A stretch of 64,000 bases of DNA from Actinokineospora enzanensis DSM 44649 (lineage in GTDB: Bacteria; Actinomycetota; Actinomycetes; Mycobacteriales; Pseudonocardiaceae), in contig NZ_KB894416.1 in the NCBI RefSeq assembly GCF_000374445.1, positions 100,673-164,672 of the forward strand, given 5' to 3'. Under the pieces are notes generated by a model. It searched no databases. It saw only the letters and a list, made by a program, of their open reading frames with translations, and had not been told where the DNA came from. A program made the position numbers and the translations under genes. This document shows, in pieces, positions 10,819-20,193 of this stretch. Each line of letters begins with the position of its first letter. Positions within the stretch are counted from its first letter, which is position 1.

Positions 10819-11991
10819 TCAGCCGGTGGTCCAGCCGGTCGATGCCGCCCAGGCGTCGGCTCGGGGGATCGCCTGGTCGAACCAGGGTTCCTTGGCCAGG
10901 CCGTACTCCGGGATGGAGTCGAAGCCGTCGGCGGTGAGACCGCGCTTGACCGCCTCGTACTCGGCGCGGGCCGCCTCGTCGGCGCGCAGCCAGGCCGGGA
11001 ACAGCAGCGTGTAGCGGGTGAACGGCGAGTCGGCGGCACGGACGTGCACGTTGGCCCAGCGGGCCGGGTCGGCCGAGGCATGTGTGCGCTTGGGCGTCGG
11101 CGCGCCGCCGGGCGGGTGCGGGGCGTCCTCGTCGAACCCGGGCAGTCGGGGGAAACCGGCTGCGGCAAGCGGCTCGTCGAGCGAGTCGTCCAGCGCGGGC
11201 ACCACGACCTGGAAGTCGAGTACGTCCTTGGCTGCCAGCCCGGGCACCGAGGTGGAGCCGACGTGGTCGACGCGGACGGCCCGGTCGCCCACCGCCAGCC
11301 GCAGCCGGGCCAGCATCCGCTCGGCCAGGGTGGTCCAGGTGGGGTCGTGGTCGACCAGCACCGGGGCGCCGCGGTCGGTGTGCTTGCGCAGCCGGATGTT
11401 CTCCTCGTACGGGACCAGCCGATCGGTCCACAGCGCATCGACCTCGGCGAGCAGGTCGTCCGGGGCGCCGCCGTTGTCCAGCCAGACGTCGGCGACCGCG
11501 CGGCGGGCGCACTCGGTGGCCTGGGCGGCGATGCGGGCGCGCGCGTCGGTCTCGGTGAGACCGCGGGTGACCAACCGGGACACCCGGGTGTCGACCGGGG
11601 CGTCCACGACCAGGACCAGGTGGTAGAGCGCGCCCATGGCGTTCTCCACCAGCAGCGGCACGTCGTGCACCACCACGGCGTCCTCCGGCGCGGCCGCGAT
11701 CAGCTCGGCGGTGCGCGCCCCGACCAGCGGGTGCACGATCCCGTTGAGCCGCTGCCGGGCGGCGGCGTCGGCGAACACGATGCCCGCCAGCCTGCCCCGG
11801 TCCAGCACCCCGCCGGGCGCGACGTCCGCGCCGAACTCGGCGACCACCGCGGCCAGGCCGGGGGTGCCCGGTTCGACCACCTCGCGCGCCACCCGGTCGG
11901 CGTCCACGACCAACGCGCCGTGTCCGGCCAGCCGGGCGGCCACCGTGGACTTCCCCGAGCCGATCCCGCCCGTCAACCCCACCCGCAACAT
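10819..11991 (-). CDS. coaE: Dephospho-CoA kinase fused to a GrpB (UPF0157) domain
   Basis: A 390-residue two-domain protein. Residues 1-200 are dephospho-CoA kinase, the last step of coenzyme A synthesis (ATP-dependent 3'-phosphorylation): P-loop [13 protein letters not shown] at residues 4-17, [10 protein letters not shown], and the lid region [16 protein letters not shown]. From about residue 215 the GrpB-like domain has [16 protein letters not shown] and [22 protein letters not shown]. The fusion is normal in actinobacteria. I chose ATG 11991, directly before the P-loop; the open frame extends upstream without homology. Confidence 0.95.
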   Translation of the reverse strand: MLRVGLTGGIGSGKSTVAARLAGHGALVVDADRVAREVVEPGTPGLAAVVAEFGADVAPGGVLDRGRLAGIVFADAAARQRLNGIVHPLVGARTAELIAAAPEDAVVVHDVPLLVENAMGALYHLVLVVDAPVDTRVSRLVTRGLTETDARARIAAQATECARRAVADVWLDNGGAPDDLLAEVDALWTDRLVPYEENIRLRKHTDRGAPVLVDHDPTWTTLAERMLARLRLAVGDRAVRVDHVGSTSVPGLAAKDVLDFQVVVPALDDSLDEPLAAAGFPRLPGFDEDAPHPPGGAPTPKRTHASADPARWANVHVRAADSPFTRYTLLFPAWLRADEAARAEYEAVKRGLTADGFDSIPEYGLAKEPWFDQAIPRADAWAASTGWTTG

Positions 11992-12128
11992 GGAACCGAT
12001 TCTTCCAGGATGCGATCTTCCCTGGTGAACAGTTATCCACATGCGCCGGGACACGCCGGGGAGTTGCGGTGTTTTCGCATGTGGGATGGCTACGGTGAGG
12101 CCAGGTAGTCACCCATGCGGAGGAACAG

Positions 12129-12347
12129 ATGCGCGACCTGAGGCAACGCGGCAGGCACCGGCTGGGCACGCCGGGCCTGGTGTACTGCGGTCAGCACCCG
12201 TCCGTGGCCGCCGCGCTGGAGGTCGCCCGGCGCACCTGGCTGGCGGGGATCATCCTGCCCGCCCGGCACAGCATGGCCGGTCTGCGCAGGCGTGCCGCCC
12301 TGGCCGCGACCGAGCGCGCGTGGGCGCCGCTGGTCCGCGCCGCCTGA
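12129..12347 (+). CDS. Small basic hypothetical protein (72 aa)
   Basis: ATG 12129 is preceded by a strong ribosome binding site (CGGAGGAACAG). The protein MRDLRQRGRHRLGTPGLVYC continues with two arginine/alanine-rich helices and one moderately hydrophobic stretch (TWLAGIILPARH). I do not recognise a family. The ribosome site and position between coaE and the lipoprotein gene support a real gene. Confidence 0.55.
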   Translation: MRDLRQRGRHRLGTPGLVYCGQHPSVAAALEVARRTWLAGIILPARHSMAGLRRRAALAATERAWAPLVRAA

Positions 12348-12378
12348 ATCCGGCGCTGTTCCGCAAGCCGTTGCACGG

Positions 12379-12999
12379 TCAGCGCTCGGTGAGCGCGAGA
12401 TCGGCCAGTTTCCCCAGTACCTCCGCCGCCCGCTCGGCGGTGACCAGCGTCGGCTTGGCCGTCACCGCGACGGTGATCTTCCCGTGCGCGGCGATCAGCG
12501 TGTGGTCGGCGCCGTCGAGCAGCGTGCCCTTGCCCGCGCCGACCGCCACCTCCACCGGCTTGGTCCCCTTGTCCCGCTCGGTGTCGATCGTGCCCTGGAT
12601 CCGCTCCCCCGCCTTCGCCGCGTCGGTGTACCCGGCGAGACCGACGATCAACGGCGCCGCCGCGTTCGGCTGACCTTCGGGAATGCCGTAGTAGCAGTCG
12701 ATCCGGCCGGTGCGTCCGATCGACGGCAACGCCACCCCGACCACCACCTCGGTGCGGCCGGTGAGCGTGGACTCCAGCGTCTGGTCGAGATCGGCGCGGG
12801 TGAGGACCTTGCCGCAACTGTCCGGGAGCGTCCGCTCGGCGCGCGGTTTCGGCGGCGTGGTGCTGAACTGCGGCAGTGTCGGGGTCGGTCGCTGCCCGCT
12901 CGCGGGCGGTTGCGCGGAACACGCGGCGAGCGACAGTGCGAGCAGCGCCACGAGCAAGCGCCGCCCCGGGATCCCCGACAGCATGGTCCGCATCGGCAC
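12379..12999 (-). CDS. DUF3558 family lipoprotein
   Basis: A 206-residue secreted lipoprotein. The signal peptide RRLLVALLALSLAAC ends in a lipobox (LAAC) with the lipidated cysteine at about residue 27, followed by a proline/threonine-rich linker. The mature part has a conserved cysteine pair (PDSCGKVLTRADL and DCYYGIPEG) typical of DUF3558 proteins of mycobacteria and Pseudonocardiaceae. It should be anchored on the outer face of the membrane. The role is unknown. It reads towards rpsA's neighbour region but is divided from rpsA by a strong terminator. Confidence 0.85.
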   Translation of the reverse strand: MPMRTMLSGIPGRRLLVALLALSLAACSAQPPASGQRPTPTLPQFSTTPPKPRAERTLPDSCGKVLTRADLDQTLESTLTGRTEVVVGVALPSIGRTGRIDCYYGIPEGQPNAAAPLIVGLAGYTDAAKAGERIQGTIDTERDKGTKPVEVAVGAGKGTLLDGADHTLIAAHGKITVAVTAKPTLVTAERAAEVLGKLADLALTER

Positions 13000-13122
13000 A
13001 CGGTAAGTCGAAAACCCTTACCGGGAAAGGGGAAAAAGCGTGACAGCCCGACTCGGACCGGTGACATTGATGTTCCGCGATCCATACGGCAACAGTGGGA
13101 CCTGATCGAGCCCCGGAGATAG

Positions 13123-13161
13123 CCCGAGGGCCCCGCACCGGATCGGTGCGGGGCCCTCGGG
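13123..13161. terminator. Strong hairpin terminator after rpsA
   Basis: A perfect inverted repeat with 18-bp arms, CCCGAGGGCCCCGCACCG, and a 3-base loop. It lies 28 bases beyond the rpsA stop codon (minus strand). There is no clear T-tract, as usual in high-GC actinomycetes. Confidence 0.85.
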
Positions 13162-13188
13162 ACGTGCTGCGTGCTTACCGTCGGCTGA

Positions 13189-14688
13189 TCAGACGCCGCC
13201 GGACAGCTTCTCGCGGAGCGCGGCGAGCTGCTCGTCGCTGGCCAGGGTGCCACCGCTCTGCGCGGGCTTCTCGGCCCCCGCGGAGGAGTAGCTCTGGTCG
13301 CCACCCGTGGCACCGCTGGCGGCGCCCTCCGCCTCGGCGGCGGCGTCGGCCTCTGCGGCCTTGGCGATCTGCTTCATGTGCTGCTCGTAGCGGGTGTGCG
13401 CCTCGGCGTACTGGCGCTCCCACTCCTCGCGCTGCTTCTCGAAGCCTTCCTGCCATTCCTGGGTGTCCGGGTCGAAGCCCTCGGGGTAGATGTAGTTCCC
13501 CTCGGTGTCGTACTCGGCGGCCATGCCGTACTGGGTCGGGTCGAACTCGGTCTCCGTGGTGAAGCCCTCGTTCGCCTGCTTGAGCGACAGCGAGATCCGG
13601 CGCCGCTCCAGGTCGATGTCGATGACCTTGACCATGACGTCGTTGCCGACCTGCACGACCTGCTCCGGGATCTCCACGTGGCGCTCGGCCAGCTCGGAGA
13701 TGTGCACCAGGCCCTCGATGCCCTCGTCCACCCGGACGAACGCGCCGAACGGAACCAGCTTGGTGACCTTGCCCGGCACGATCTGGCCGATCGCGTGGGT
13801 ACGGGCGAACTGGCGCCACGGGTCTTCCTGGGTCGCCTTGAGCGAGAGCGACACGCGCTCGCGCTCCATGTCGACGTCCAGGACCTCGACCGTGACCTCC
13901 TGGCCGACCTCGACGACCTCGGAGGGGTGGTCGATGTGCTTCCAGGACAGCTCGGAGACGTGCACCAGGCCGTCCACGCCACCCAGGTCCACGAAGGCAC
14001 CGAAGTTGACGATCGAGGACACGACGCCCTTGCGGACCTGGCCCTTCTGCAGCTGGTTGAGGAACTCGCTGCGCACCTCGGACTGGGTCTGCTCCAGCCA
14101 GGCGCGCCGGGAGAGAACCACGTTGTTGCGGTTCTTGTCCAGCTCTATGATCTTCGCCTCAAGCTCGCGGCCCACGTACGGCTGCAGGTCGCGCACGCGG
14201 CGCATCTCGACCAGCGACGCGGGCAGGAAGCCGCGCAGGCCGATGTCGAGGATGAGACCACCCTTGACGACCTCGATGACCGTGCCCTTGACCGGCTCGT
14301 CCGACTCCTTGAGCGCCTCGATCGTGCCCCACGCCCGCTCGTACTGAGCGCGCTTCTTGGACAGGATCAGGCGGCCCTCCTTGTCCTCCTTCTGGAGAAC
14401 GAGGGCCTCGACCTCGTCACCGACGCTGACCACGTCGGCGGGGTCGACATCATGCTTGATCGACAACTCGCGCGAGGGGATGACACCCTCGGTCTTGTAG
14501 CCGATGTCGAGCAGGACCTCATCCCGGTCGACCTTGACGATCGTGCCTTCGACGATATCGCCGTCGTTGAAGTACTTGATCGTCGCGTCGATCGCGGCGA
14601 GGAACTCCTCCTCTGTCCCGATGTCGTTGATGGCGACCTGCTGCTTCGGCGCGGCTGCAGCCGGGACAATGGTGGTGTCGGTGGACAT
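13189..14688 (-). CDS. rpsA: 30S ribosomal protein S1
   Basis: A 499-residue protein with four S1 RNA-binding repeats (about residues 35-105, 120-190, 205-275, 290-360). Examples of repeat signatures are GDIVEGTIVKVDRDEVLLDIGYK and LVHVSELSWKHIDHPSEVV. The C-terminal ~130 residues are charged and alanine-rich, as in mycobacterial RpsA. S1 docks mRNA on the small subunit. It starts at ATG 14688 and ends before the 13123-13161 hairpin. Confidence 0.97.
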   Translation of the reverse strand: MSTDTTIVPAAAAPKQQVAINDIGTEEEFLAAIDATIKYFNDGDIVEGTIVKVDRDEVLLDIGYKTEGVIPSRELSIKHDVDPADVVSVGDEVEALVLQKEDKEGRLILSKKRAQYERAWGTIEALKESDEPVKGTVIEVVKGGLILDIGLRGFLPASLVEMRRVRDLQPYVGRELEAKIIELDKNRNNVVLSRRAWLEQTQSEVRSEFLNQLQKGQVRKGVVSSIVNFGAFVDLGGVDGLVHVSELSWKHIDHPSEVVEVGQEVTVEVLDVDMERERVSLSLKATQEDPWRQFARTHAIGQIVPGKVTKLVPFGAFVRVDEGIEGLVHISELAERHVEIPEQVVQVGNDVMVKVIDIDLERRRISLSLKQANEGFTTETEFDPTQYGMAAEYDTEGNYIYPEGFDPDTQEWQEGFEKQREEWERQYAEAHTRYEQHMKQIAKAAEADAAAEAEGAASGATGGDQSYSSAGAEKPAQSGGTLASDEQLAALREKLSGGV

Positions 14689-15012
14689 TAGGTAGGTGGC
14701 TCCGGTACGGATTGGGGGTCGCTGGGTTCAGTTCTTGGCGCCGCGGGATCGTCGTCGCCGACGGACACCCGGAAGATCAGGAACCACACCGCCAACGCCA
14801 CGCCGCTCCGGGATATTCCCAGTTCCGGGGTGTGCTCCCGGGGCAGGAAAACCTGAGGCAGCGCGATACCACCGCGCGGATGTATCCTACGCGGTCCCGC
14901 GATAACCGGGCAAACCCGGGGTGCAGTGTGTCCGAGACCCGCCCGCCATCCCCCACGTGCGAGCCCCGAGTCCGCCGCACGGGCGGGCGCGGTGTGCTGA
15001 CAGGATGACCGC
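14689..15012. other. Divergent intergenic region: rpsA leader and methyltransferase promoter
   Basis: A 324-bp region between the rpsA start (minus) and the methyltransferase start (plus). It must contain the rpsA promoter and leader. I see no convincing riboswitch or tRNA and no protein-coding frame with a ribosome site. Short open frames here are GC-driven. Confidence 0.5.
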
Positions 15013-15837
15013 GTGTCGAGCGATACCAGCGCGGAGCGGGTCCTGGGGACGACCGGGGTGGCACGCCGGGAGGTGGGGTCGCGGGAGTCGGTCGCGGCGA
15101 ACATCGCCTGGTGGGACGCGGACAGCGACGACTACCACCGCAGGCACGGGGACTTCCTCGGGGTCAGCGACTTCATGTGGTGCCCGGAGTCGCTGCGCGA
15201 GGAGGACGCCCGGCTGCTCGGTGACGTGTCGGGTCGGGACGTGCTGGAGATCGGCTGCGGTTCGGCCCCGTGCGCGCGGTGGCTGACGGAGCAGGGCGCG
15301 CGCGTCGTGGGGTTGGACCTGTCCGGCGGGATGTTGCGGTACGCGGCCGCGGCGAACACGGCGACGGACACACACCCTGCGTTGGTACGCGCTAACGCGG
15401 AGCGGTTGCCGTTCGCGTCGGAGTCGTTCGACATCGCGTGCTCGGCGTTCGGCGCGGTGCCGTTCGTAGCGGACGTGGGCGCGGTGTTCCGCGAGGTGGC
15501 CCGCGTGCTGCGGCCGGGCGGCACGTGGACGTTCGCGGTAAACCACCCGATGCGTTGGATGTTCCCGGACGATCCCGGACCGGACGGTCTGGTGGTCACC
15601 GGTTCCTACTTCGACCGCACTCCTTATGTAGAGGTCGACGACGACGGCACGCCCACCTACGTCGAGCACCACCGCACGCTCGGCGACTACGTGCGCGCGC
15701 TGCACGAGGCCGGGCTGACGCTGTTCGACCTGATCGAGCCGGAGTGGCCGGAGGGGCACACGCGCGAGTGGGGCCAGTGGAGCCCGTTGCGCGGCGAGCG
15801 GTTCCCCGGCACGGCGATCTTCCGCTGCCACAGGTGA
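15013..15837 (+). CDS. Class I SAM-dependent methyltransferase
   Basis: A 274-residue Rossmann-fold methyltransferase starting at GTG 15013. Motif I VLEIGCGSAPCARWL is at residues about 79-93, motif II VVGLDLSGGML follows, then the motif around FDIACSAFGAVPFV and a motif V-like REVARVLRPGG. The family methylates small molecules; the substrate is unknown. The stop overlaps the GTG of the following GNAT gene, so the two are translated together. Confidence 0.88.
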   Translation: MSSDTSAERVLGTTGVARREVGSRESVAANIAWWDADSDDYHRRHGDFLGVSDFMWCPESLREEDARLLGDVSGRDVLEIGCGSAPCARWLTEQGARVVGLDLSGGMLRYAAAANTATDTHPALVRANAERLPFASESFDIACSAFGAVPFVADVGAVFREVARVLRPGGTWTFAVNHPMRWMFPDDPGPDGLVVTGSYFDRTPYVEVDDDGTPTYVEHHRTLGDYVRALHEAGLTLFDLIEPEWPEGHTREWGQWSPLRGERFPGTAIFRCHR

Positions 15838-16754
15838 CCGGGCCGCTGCTGCGCGCCCAGTCCGCGCACTTCGCCGAGATCGACGCGTTGCTGCCCGCCG
15901 CCATCGAACCTCCCGCCGGGGAGGTGTTGACGGCGGCGCTGCCGGACGGTGATCGGGTCGCGGGGATGCTCACCCGCACGACGTTGGCGCCCGGGTCGCC
16001 GCAGACGCTGTGGTCGACGGCCGAGGTGTGGGAGCTGCACCCGTTGGTAGGTGCGCACGGCGGGGTCGGCATGCGGGCGTTGTTGGATCTGTGGCCCGCG
16101 GTGATCGCGCGGGCCGCGCCCGGACGCGACTCTGCGTGCGTGGTCAACTGGCCGAGCCGGGACATCGACGCGACGGCGGCGTTCCTGTCGCACGGGTTCG
16201 TTCCGCTGGCGGTCCTGGCCGTGCGCACCGACGCCTCCTCCCCTGTCGCCACCCGCGCGGACGTGCGCGTGCGGCGCGCGGTGGGCGCGGACCTGGACAG
16301 CCTGGTGGGCCTGGCGATGGCCGAGGTGGAGTACTCGTCCCGGGTCGGCGGCGCGATCGTGCGCGCGGGCGCGGCCACGATCAAGCGCGACACCCTGCGC
16401 AGGCACCTGGCGCAGGGTGACCCGGTGTGGATCGCGGAGCGCGAGGGGGTCGCGGTCGGCCACGTGGAGGGCTGGCACACGACGTCGGCCGCGGGCACGT
16501 GGGCGGAGACGCGGGTGCGGCACGGGCGGTGGGGGTATGTGAACTGCCTGTCGGTGACGCCGTCGGCGCGCGGGACCGGGATCGGGCGGACGTTGATGGA
16601 CGTGGCCCACCGGACGCTGCTCGACCGGGGCGCGGCCGGGGCGTTCCTGTACTACAACCCGCCGAACCCGGTGTCCCCGGTGTTCTGGGCGCGGCAGGGC
16701 TACCGGCCACTGTGGACGGTCTGGGAGGTGCGCCCGGCGCGCGCCCTGCGCTGA
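15834..16754 (+). CDS. GNAT family N-acetyltransferase
   Basis: A 306-residue protein starting at GTG 15834, overlapping the methyltransferase stop (GTGA). The C-terminal half is a GNAT domain: VNCLSVTPSARGTGIGRTLM is the acetyl-CoA pyrophosphate-binding motif A (R-G-T-G-I-G), and FLYYNPPNPVSPVFWARQGYRPL is motif B. The N-terminal half looks like a degenerate second GNAT domain. It transfers an acyl group from acyl-CoA to an amine; the acceptor is unknown. Confidence 0.83.
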   Translation: MTGPLLRAQSAHFAEIDALLPAAIEPPAGEVLTAALPDGDRVAGMLTRTTLAPGSPQTLWSTAEVWELHPLVGAHGGVGMRALLDLWPAVIARAAPGRDSACVVNWPSRDIDATAAFLSHGFVPLAVLAVRTDASSPVATRADVRVRRAVGADLDSLVGLAMAEVEYSSRVGGAIVRAGAATIKRDTLRRHLAQGDPVWIAEREGVAVGHVEGWHTTSAAGTWAETRVRHGRWGYVNCLSVTPSARGTGIGRTLMDVAHRTLLDRGAAGAFLYYNPPNPVSPVFWARQGYRPLWTVWEVRPARALR

Positions 16755-16883
16755 CCGACCCGTCGGGACCGATCATGAATGAAACCGTGCCGAGCGGACG
16801 TCCTGGTCGGACGTTCGCTCGATCGAGTCATGCGCGTCACCCCGTCTCCGCTTGCGACCCGGCCCCGTTCGGCGCACTATTTG

Positions 16884-16899
16884 AACTGACCAGTCAGTT
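16884..16899. promoter_or_regulatory. TetR-type operator upstream of the ABC-like/YhgE/TetR operon
   Basis: A perfect inverted repeat AACTGAC-ca-GTCAGTT at 16884-16899, between a promoter region and the AAGGAGG ribosome site (16900-16906) of the first gene. The form matches operators of TetR repressors. The regulator is probably the TetR encoded at the end of the operon (19523), giving autoregulation. Confidence 0.75.
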
Positions 16900-16911
16900 T
16901 AAGGAGGCGGC

Positions 16912-17550
16912 GTGGAGATCCATGCGGACCAGGTGGCGGTGCAGGGGGCGCACGGGCCGCTGCTGTCGGCCACGTCACTGCGGGTGCGCGGTGGGGAACT
17001 CGCCGTCGTCGCGGGCGAGCCCAACGACGGGCACACCGCGTTCGGACTGGCGTTGACGGGTCGGATCGCGCCGTCGACCGGGAGTGTCTCGCCCGGCGGG
17101 GCCGAGCTGCGGGCGCACGCGGTGTTGGTCGACGCGCCCGCGGTGACCGCGCCGGAGCCGAACCTGCGGGTGGCGGACGTGATCGCCGAGGAGTTGGCGC
17201 TGGCCGGGGCCCGGCCGCGCAAGGCGGTCGTGCGGCAGCTGCTGGAGGCGCACGACCTGGTGTCGGACACGCGGTTCGAGGACGTCTCCCCCGCCGCCCG
17301 CGTCGCGCTGCTGACCGAGCTGGCCGCCACCCGGCCCGGCGCGGACCTGCTCGTCCTGGACACCCCCGACCGCCACACCAGCAACCCCGATGACTGGTAC
17401 CCGACGGCATTGGCGCAGGCCAGGCAGGGGCGAGCGGTCGTGGTGCTGTGTGGCACCTCGACCGCGGTGCTCATCTTCCAGAGCCTGCACATCAACGCGG
17501 CCCGGCTCGGCGAGTCGGACCAGCCCGCACCCCTGGAGTCGATCTCGTGA
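16912..17550 (+). CDS. Degenerate ABC-type ATPase-like protein
   Basis: A 212-residue protein laid out like an ABC ATPase but with a broken P-loop: where GxxGxGKS/T is expected it reads GEPNDGHTAFG. The Walker B region is LLVLDTPDRH, without the catalytic glutamate in its usual place, and the VSPAARVALLTELA segment replaces LSGGQ. ATP hydrolysis is therefore doubtful. GTG start at 16912 follows a strong site. It is coupled to the YhgE/Pip gene (GTGA overlap) and may act as its cytosolic partner. Confidence 0.65.
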   Translation: MEIHADQVAVQGAHGPLLSATSLRVRGGELAVVAGEPNDGHTAFGLALTGRIAPSTGSVSPGGAELRAHAVLVDAPAVTAPEPNLRVADVIAEELALAGARPRKAVVRQLLEAHDLVSDTRFEDVSPAARVALLTELAATRPGADLLVLDTPDRHTSNPDDWYPTALAQARQGRAVVVLCGTSTAVLIFQSLHINAARLGESDQPAPLESIS

Positions 17551-19526
17551 GTGTGTTCCGCCTCGCCCGCAACGAACTGCGCCGGGTCAGCTCCGGCACC
17601 CTGCCCAAGCTCGCAGTGATCGCGCTGGTGCTGGTGCCGCTGCTCTACGGCTCGCTGTACCTCTACGCCAACGCCGACCCGTACAACCGGCTGGACAAGA
17701 TCCCGGCCGCGTTGGTCAACACCGACCGGGGCACCACCAACGCGGACGGCAGCAGGCTGGACGCCGGTGTCGAGGTCGCCGCGAAGCTCAGGGAGTCGGG
17801 CGCGTTCGACTGGCGGCAGACCGACCCGGTGACCGCCGAGAACGGGGTGCGGTCCGGCGAGTTCACGTTCTCGATCACCCTGCCCGAGGACTTCTCCGCG
17901 TCGCTGAGCTCGTCCGCGCAGTTCGCGCCGCGTCAGGGCCTGATCACGGTGACCACCAACGACGCCAACAACTACCTGGTCGGCACGATCGCGGACCGGG
18001 TGGTCAGCGAGGTGCGCAAGTCGGTGGCGGCCGCCGTGGGCACCCAGGCCGCGGAGAAGTTCCTGGTCGGTTTCGGCACGGTCTACGACCGCACCCGGCA
18101 GGCCGCCGACGGCGCGACCAAGCTGGCCGACGGCGCGTCGCAGGCGAACGCAGGCGCGGCCCGGCTGGCGGACGGTCAGCGGAAGCTGTTGGCCGGGTCG
18201 GGCGAGCTGACCGACGGGTTGAACACGGCCGTGAGCGGGTCGGCGAAGCTGTCGTCGGGGCTGAACACGTTGCAGGACAAGACGAAGTCACTGCCCGCGC
18301 AGACCGCACAGCTGGCCAAGGGCGCCAAGCAGGTGGCCGACGGGAACGAGCAGGTGGCGACCACGGCCGGGCAGCTCGCGAGCGCGACACAGAACCTGAC
18401 CGGCAAGCTGGGCGACCTGGACAGCGGGATCAGTGCGCAGTTGCAGTCCGCCGGGCTGTCGGACGCGCAGATCACCCAGATCATGACCGGGCTGCGGGAG
18501 CTGCGGACGCCGATCCAACAGGCGAACTCGCAGGTCCAAGGCGCGGCGGGGCAACTGCGCACGCTGGCGGACGGGGCCAAGCAGGTGTCCGACGGCAATG
18601 CCGCGCTGGCCGCCGCGACGCCGACGCTGGCAGGCGGGATCGAACAGGCGGCGACCGGTGCGCGTGATCTGTCGGCGGGCGCGGTGAAGCTGCGCGACGG
18701 CGCGGTGGCGTTGCAGGACGGGGAGAAGACCGCCGTCGACGGCACCGACCAGCTTGCGACCGGTACCAAGACCTTGGCCGATGGCACTGTCCAGTTGCGG
18801 GACGGTCTCACCGCCGGACTGGACCAGATCCCGCACCCGGACGACGCCACCCGCAACGCCACCGCGCAGACGATCGGCGACCCGGTGGCTGTACACACTG
18901 TCGGCGAGAACAGCGCGGGCAGCTACGGCGCCGGCTTGGCGCCGTTCTTCCTCGGTCTCGCGATGTGGATCGGCGCGTTCGTGCTGTTCCTGTTGATCCG
19001 ACCGCTCTCGGCGCGCGCGCTGGCGGCGGGACACTCCGCGGCGCGCACGGCGTTGGCGGGCTGGCTCACCCCGGCCGTGTTGGGTGTCGCGCAGGTGGTG
19101 GTGATGTACGCGGCGGTGACCACGCTGATCGGCATCCACCCCGCGCGACCGGTCGCGACGCTCGGCTTCCTGATGCTGACGTCGGTGACGTTCGTGGCCG
19201 TGGTGCACGCGCTGAACGCGTTGCTCGGGCCGGTGGGTAAGTTCGTCGCGCTGGTCGTGCTGATCCTGCAGCTGATCAGCGCGGGCGGCACGTTCCCGTG
19301 GCAGACGCTGCCGGACGCGCTGATCCCGCTGCACCGGGCGCTGCCGATGGGGTACGTGGTGGACGGGCTCCGCCACCTGCTCTACGGCGGACCGGCGTCG
19401 AGCCTCGGGCTGGACATCGGGGTGCTGCTGGCCTACCTGATCGGAGGACTCGTGCTGTCGACCCTCGCCGCGCGCAGGCAGCGGGTGTGGACCCCGGCCC
19501 GGCTCAAGCCGGAACTGGTCTTGTGA
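17547..19526 (+). CDS. YhgE/Pip domain membrane protein
   Basis: A 659-residue membrane protein: one N-terminal membrane segment (LAVIALVLVPLLYGSLYLY), a long extracytoplasmic domain rich in heptad-like repeats (LADGAxxLADG, KQVADGN types), and about five membrane segments at the C-terminus. This is the YhgE/Pip architecture, related to type VII secretion EsaA and phage receptors, and to ABC-2 permeases. The start is GTG 17547, overlapping the ABC-like gene; the stop overlaps the TetR start. A surface export or efflux role is inferred. Confidence 0.88.
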   Translation: MSVFRLARNELRRVSSGTLPKLAVIALVLVPLLYGSLYLYANADPYNRLDKIPAALVNTDRGTTNADGSRLDAGVEVAAKLRESGAFDWRQTDPVTAENGVRSGEFTFSITLPEDFSASLSSSAQFAPRQGLITVTTNDANNYLVGTIADRVVSEVRKSVAAAVGTQAAEKFLVGFGTVYDRTRQAADGATKLADGASQANAGAARLADGQRKLLAGSGELTDGLNTAVSGSAKLSSGLNTLQDKTKSLPAQTAQLAKGAKQVADGNEQVATTAGQLASATQNLTGKLGDLDSGISAQLQSAGLSDAQITQIMTGLRELRTPIQQANSQVQGAAGQLRTLADGAKQVSDGNAALAAATPTLAGGIEQAATGARDLSAGAVKLRDGAVALQDGEKTAVDGTDQLATGTKTLADGTVQLRDGLTAGLDQIPHPDDATRNATAQTIGDPVAVHTVGENSAGSYGAGLAPFFLGLAMWIGAFVLFLLIRPLSARALAAGHSAARTALAGWLTPAVLGVAQVVVMYAAVTTLIGIHPARPVATLGFLMLTSVTFVAVVHALNALLGPVGKFVALVVLILQLISAGGTFPWQTLPDALIPLHRALPMGYVVDGLRHLLYGGPASSLGLDIGVLLAYLIGGLVLSTLAARRQRVWTPARLKPELVL

Positions 19527-20104
19527 GCGAACGCACCGAACGCACCAAGCGCAAGCTGTTCGAGGCCACCCTCCGGCTGGCGGGCAGCCGCGGCATGGTC
19601 GGCCTGACGGTGGACGAGATCGCCGCCGAGGCCGGGGTCGCGAAGGGCACCGTGTACTACAACTTCGGCAGCAAGGACGGCCTGATCGACGCCCTCCTCC
19701 GCTACGGCGTCGACCTGCTCGCCGAGCGCCTGCGCGCGGCGGAGTCCGGGGTCGAGGCTGGCGACACGCTGGCGTTGCTGGTCGACGGCATGCTCGCCTT
19801 CTTCGCCGACTACCCGACGTTCGCCCAGCTGCTGGTGAGCGAGCTGTGGCGGACGCCGGGGCAGTGGCAACAAACCCTGACGCTGCTTCGGGAACAGGTG
19901 ACCTCGATCATCCGTGCGCAGCTCCAGCGGCTGGCCGACACCGGGCAGGTCCCGGCGGGCGTGCGGGTGACCACGGCGGCGTCCGCGCTGTTCGGCACCG
20001 TGCTGGTGGTCGCGCTGGACTGGCAGGTCTTCGCACCCGAGCAGACCCGCGCGGAGGTGCGCGACTCGGTGCTGATGCTCGTGCGCGGCCTGCGCGGCGG
20101 CTGA
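19523..20104 (+). CDS. TetR family transcriptional regulator
   Basis: A 193-residue regulator starting at GTG 19523. The N-terminal helix-turn-helix reads GLTVDEIAAEAGVAKGTVYYNF (a typical TetR segment, residues about 27-48; quoted here only in part as the key AAEAGVAKGTVYYNF). The C-terminal domain is all helical and would bind a ligand. It is the last gene of the operon that begins behind the AACTGAC/GTCAGTT operator, so it probably represses the YhgE/Pip genes and itself. Confidence 0.9.
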   Translation: MSERTERTKRKLFEATLRLAGSRGMVGLTVDEIAAEAGVAKGTVYYNFGSKDGLIDALLRYGVDLLAERLRAAESGVEAGDTLALLVDGMLAFFADYPTFAQLLVSELWRTPGQWQQTLTLLREQVTSIIRAQLQRLADTGQVPAGVRVTTAASALFGTVLVVALDWQVFAPEQTRAEVRDSVLMLVRGLRGG

Positions 20105-20193
20105 CCGGGCCAACTGGTCGGTCCACATCGGACCTGAGGGTTCCCGCGCCCGCCGCGCGCCTGGCATGATCGCGGCACTGGGGAGGGGGCGCG

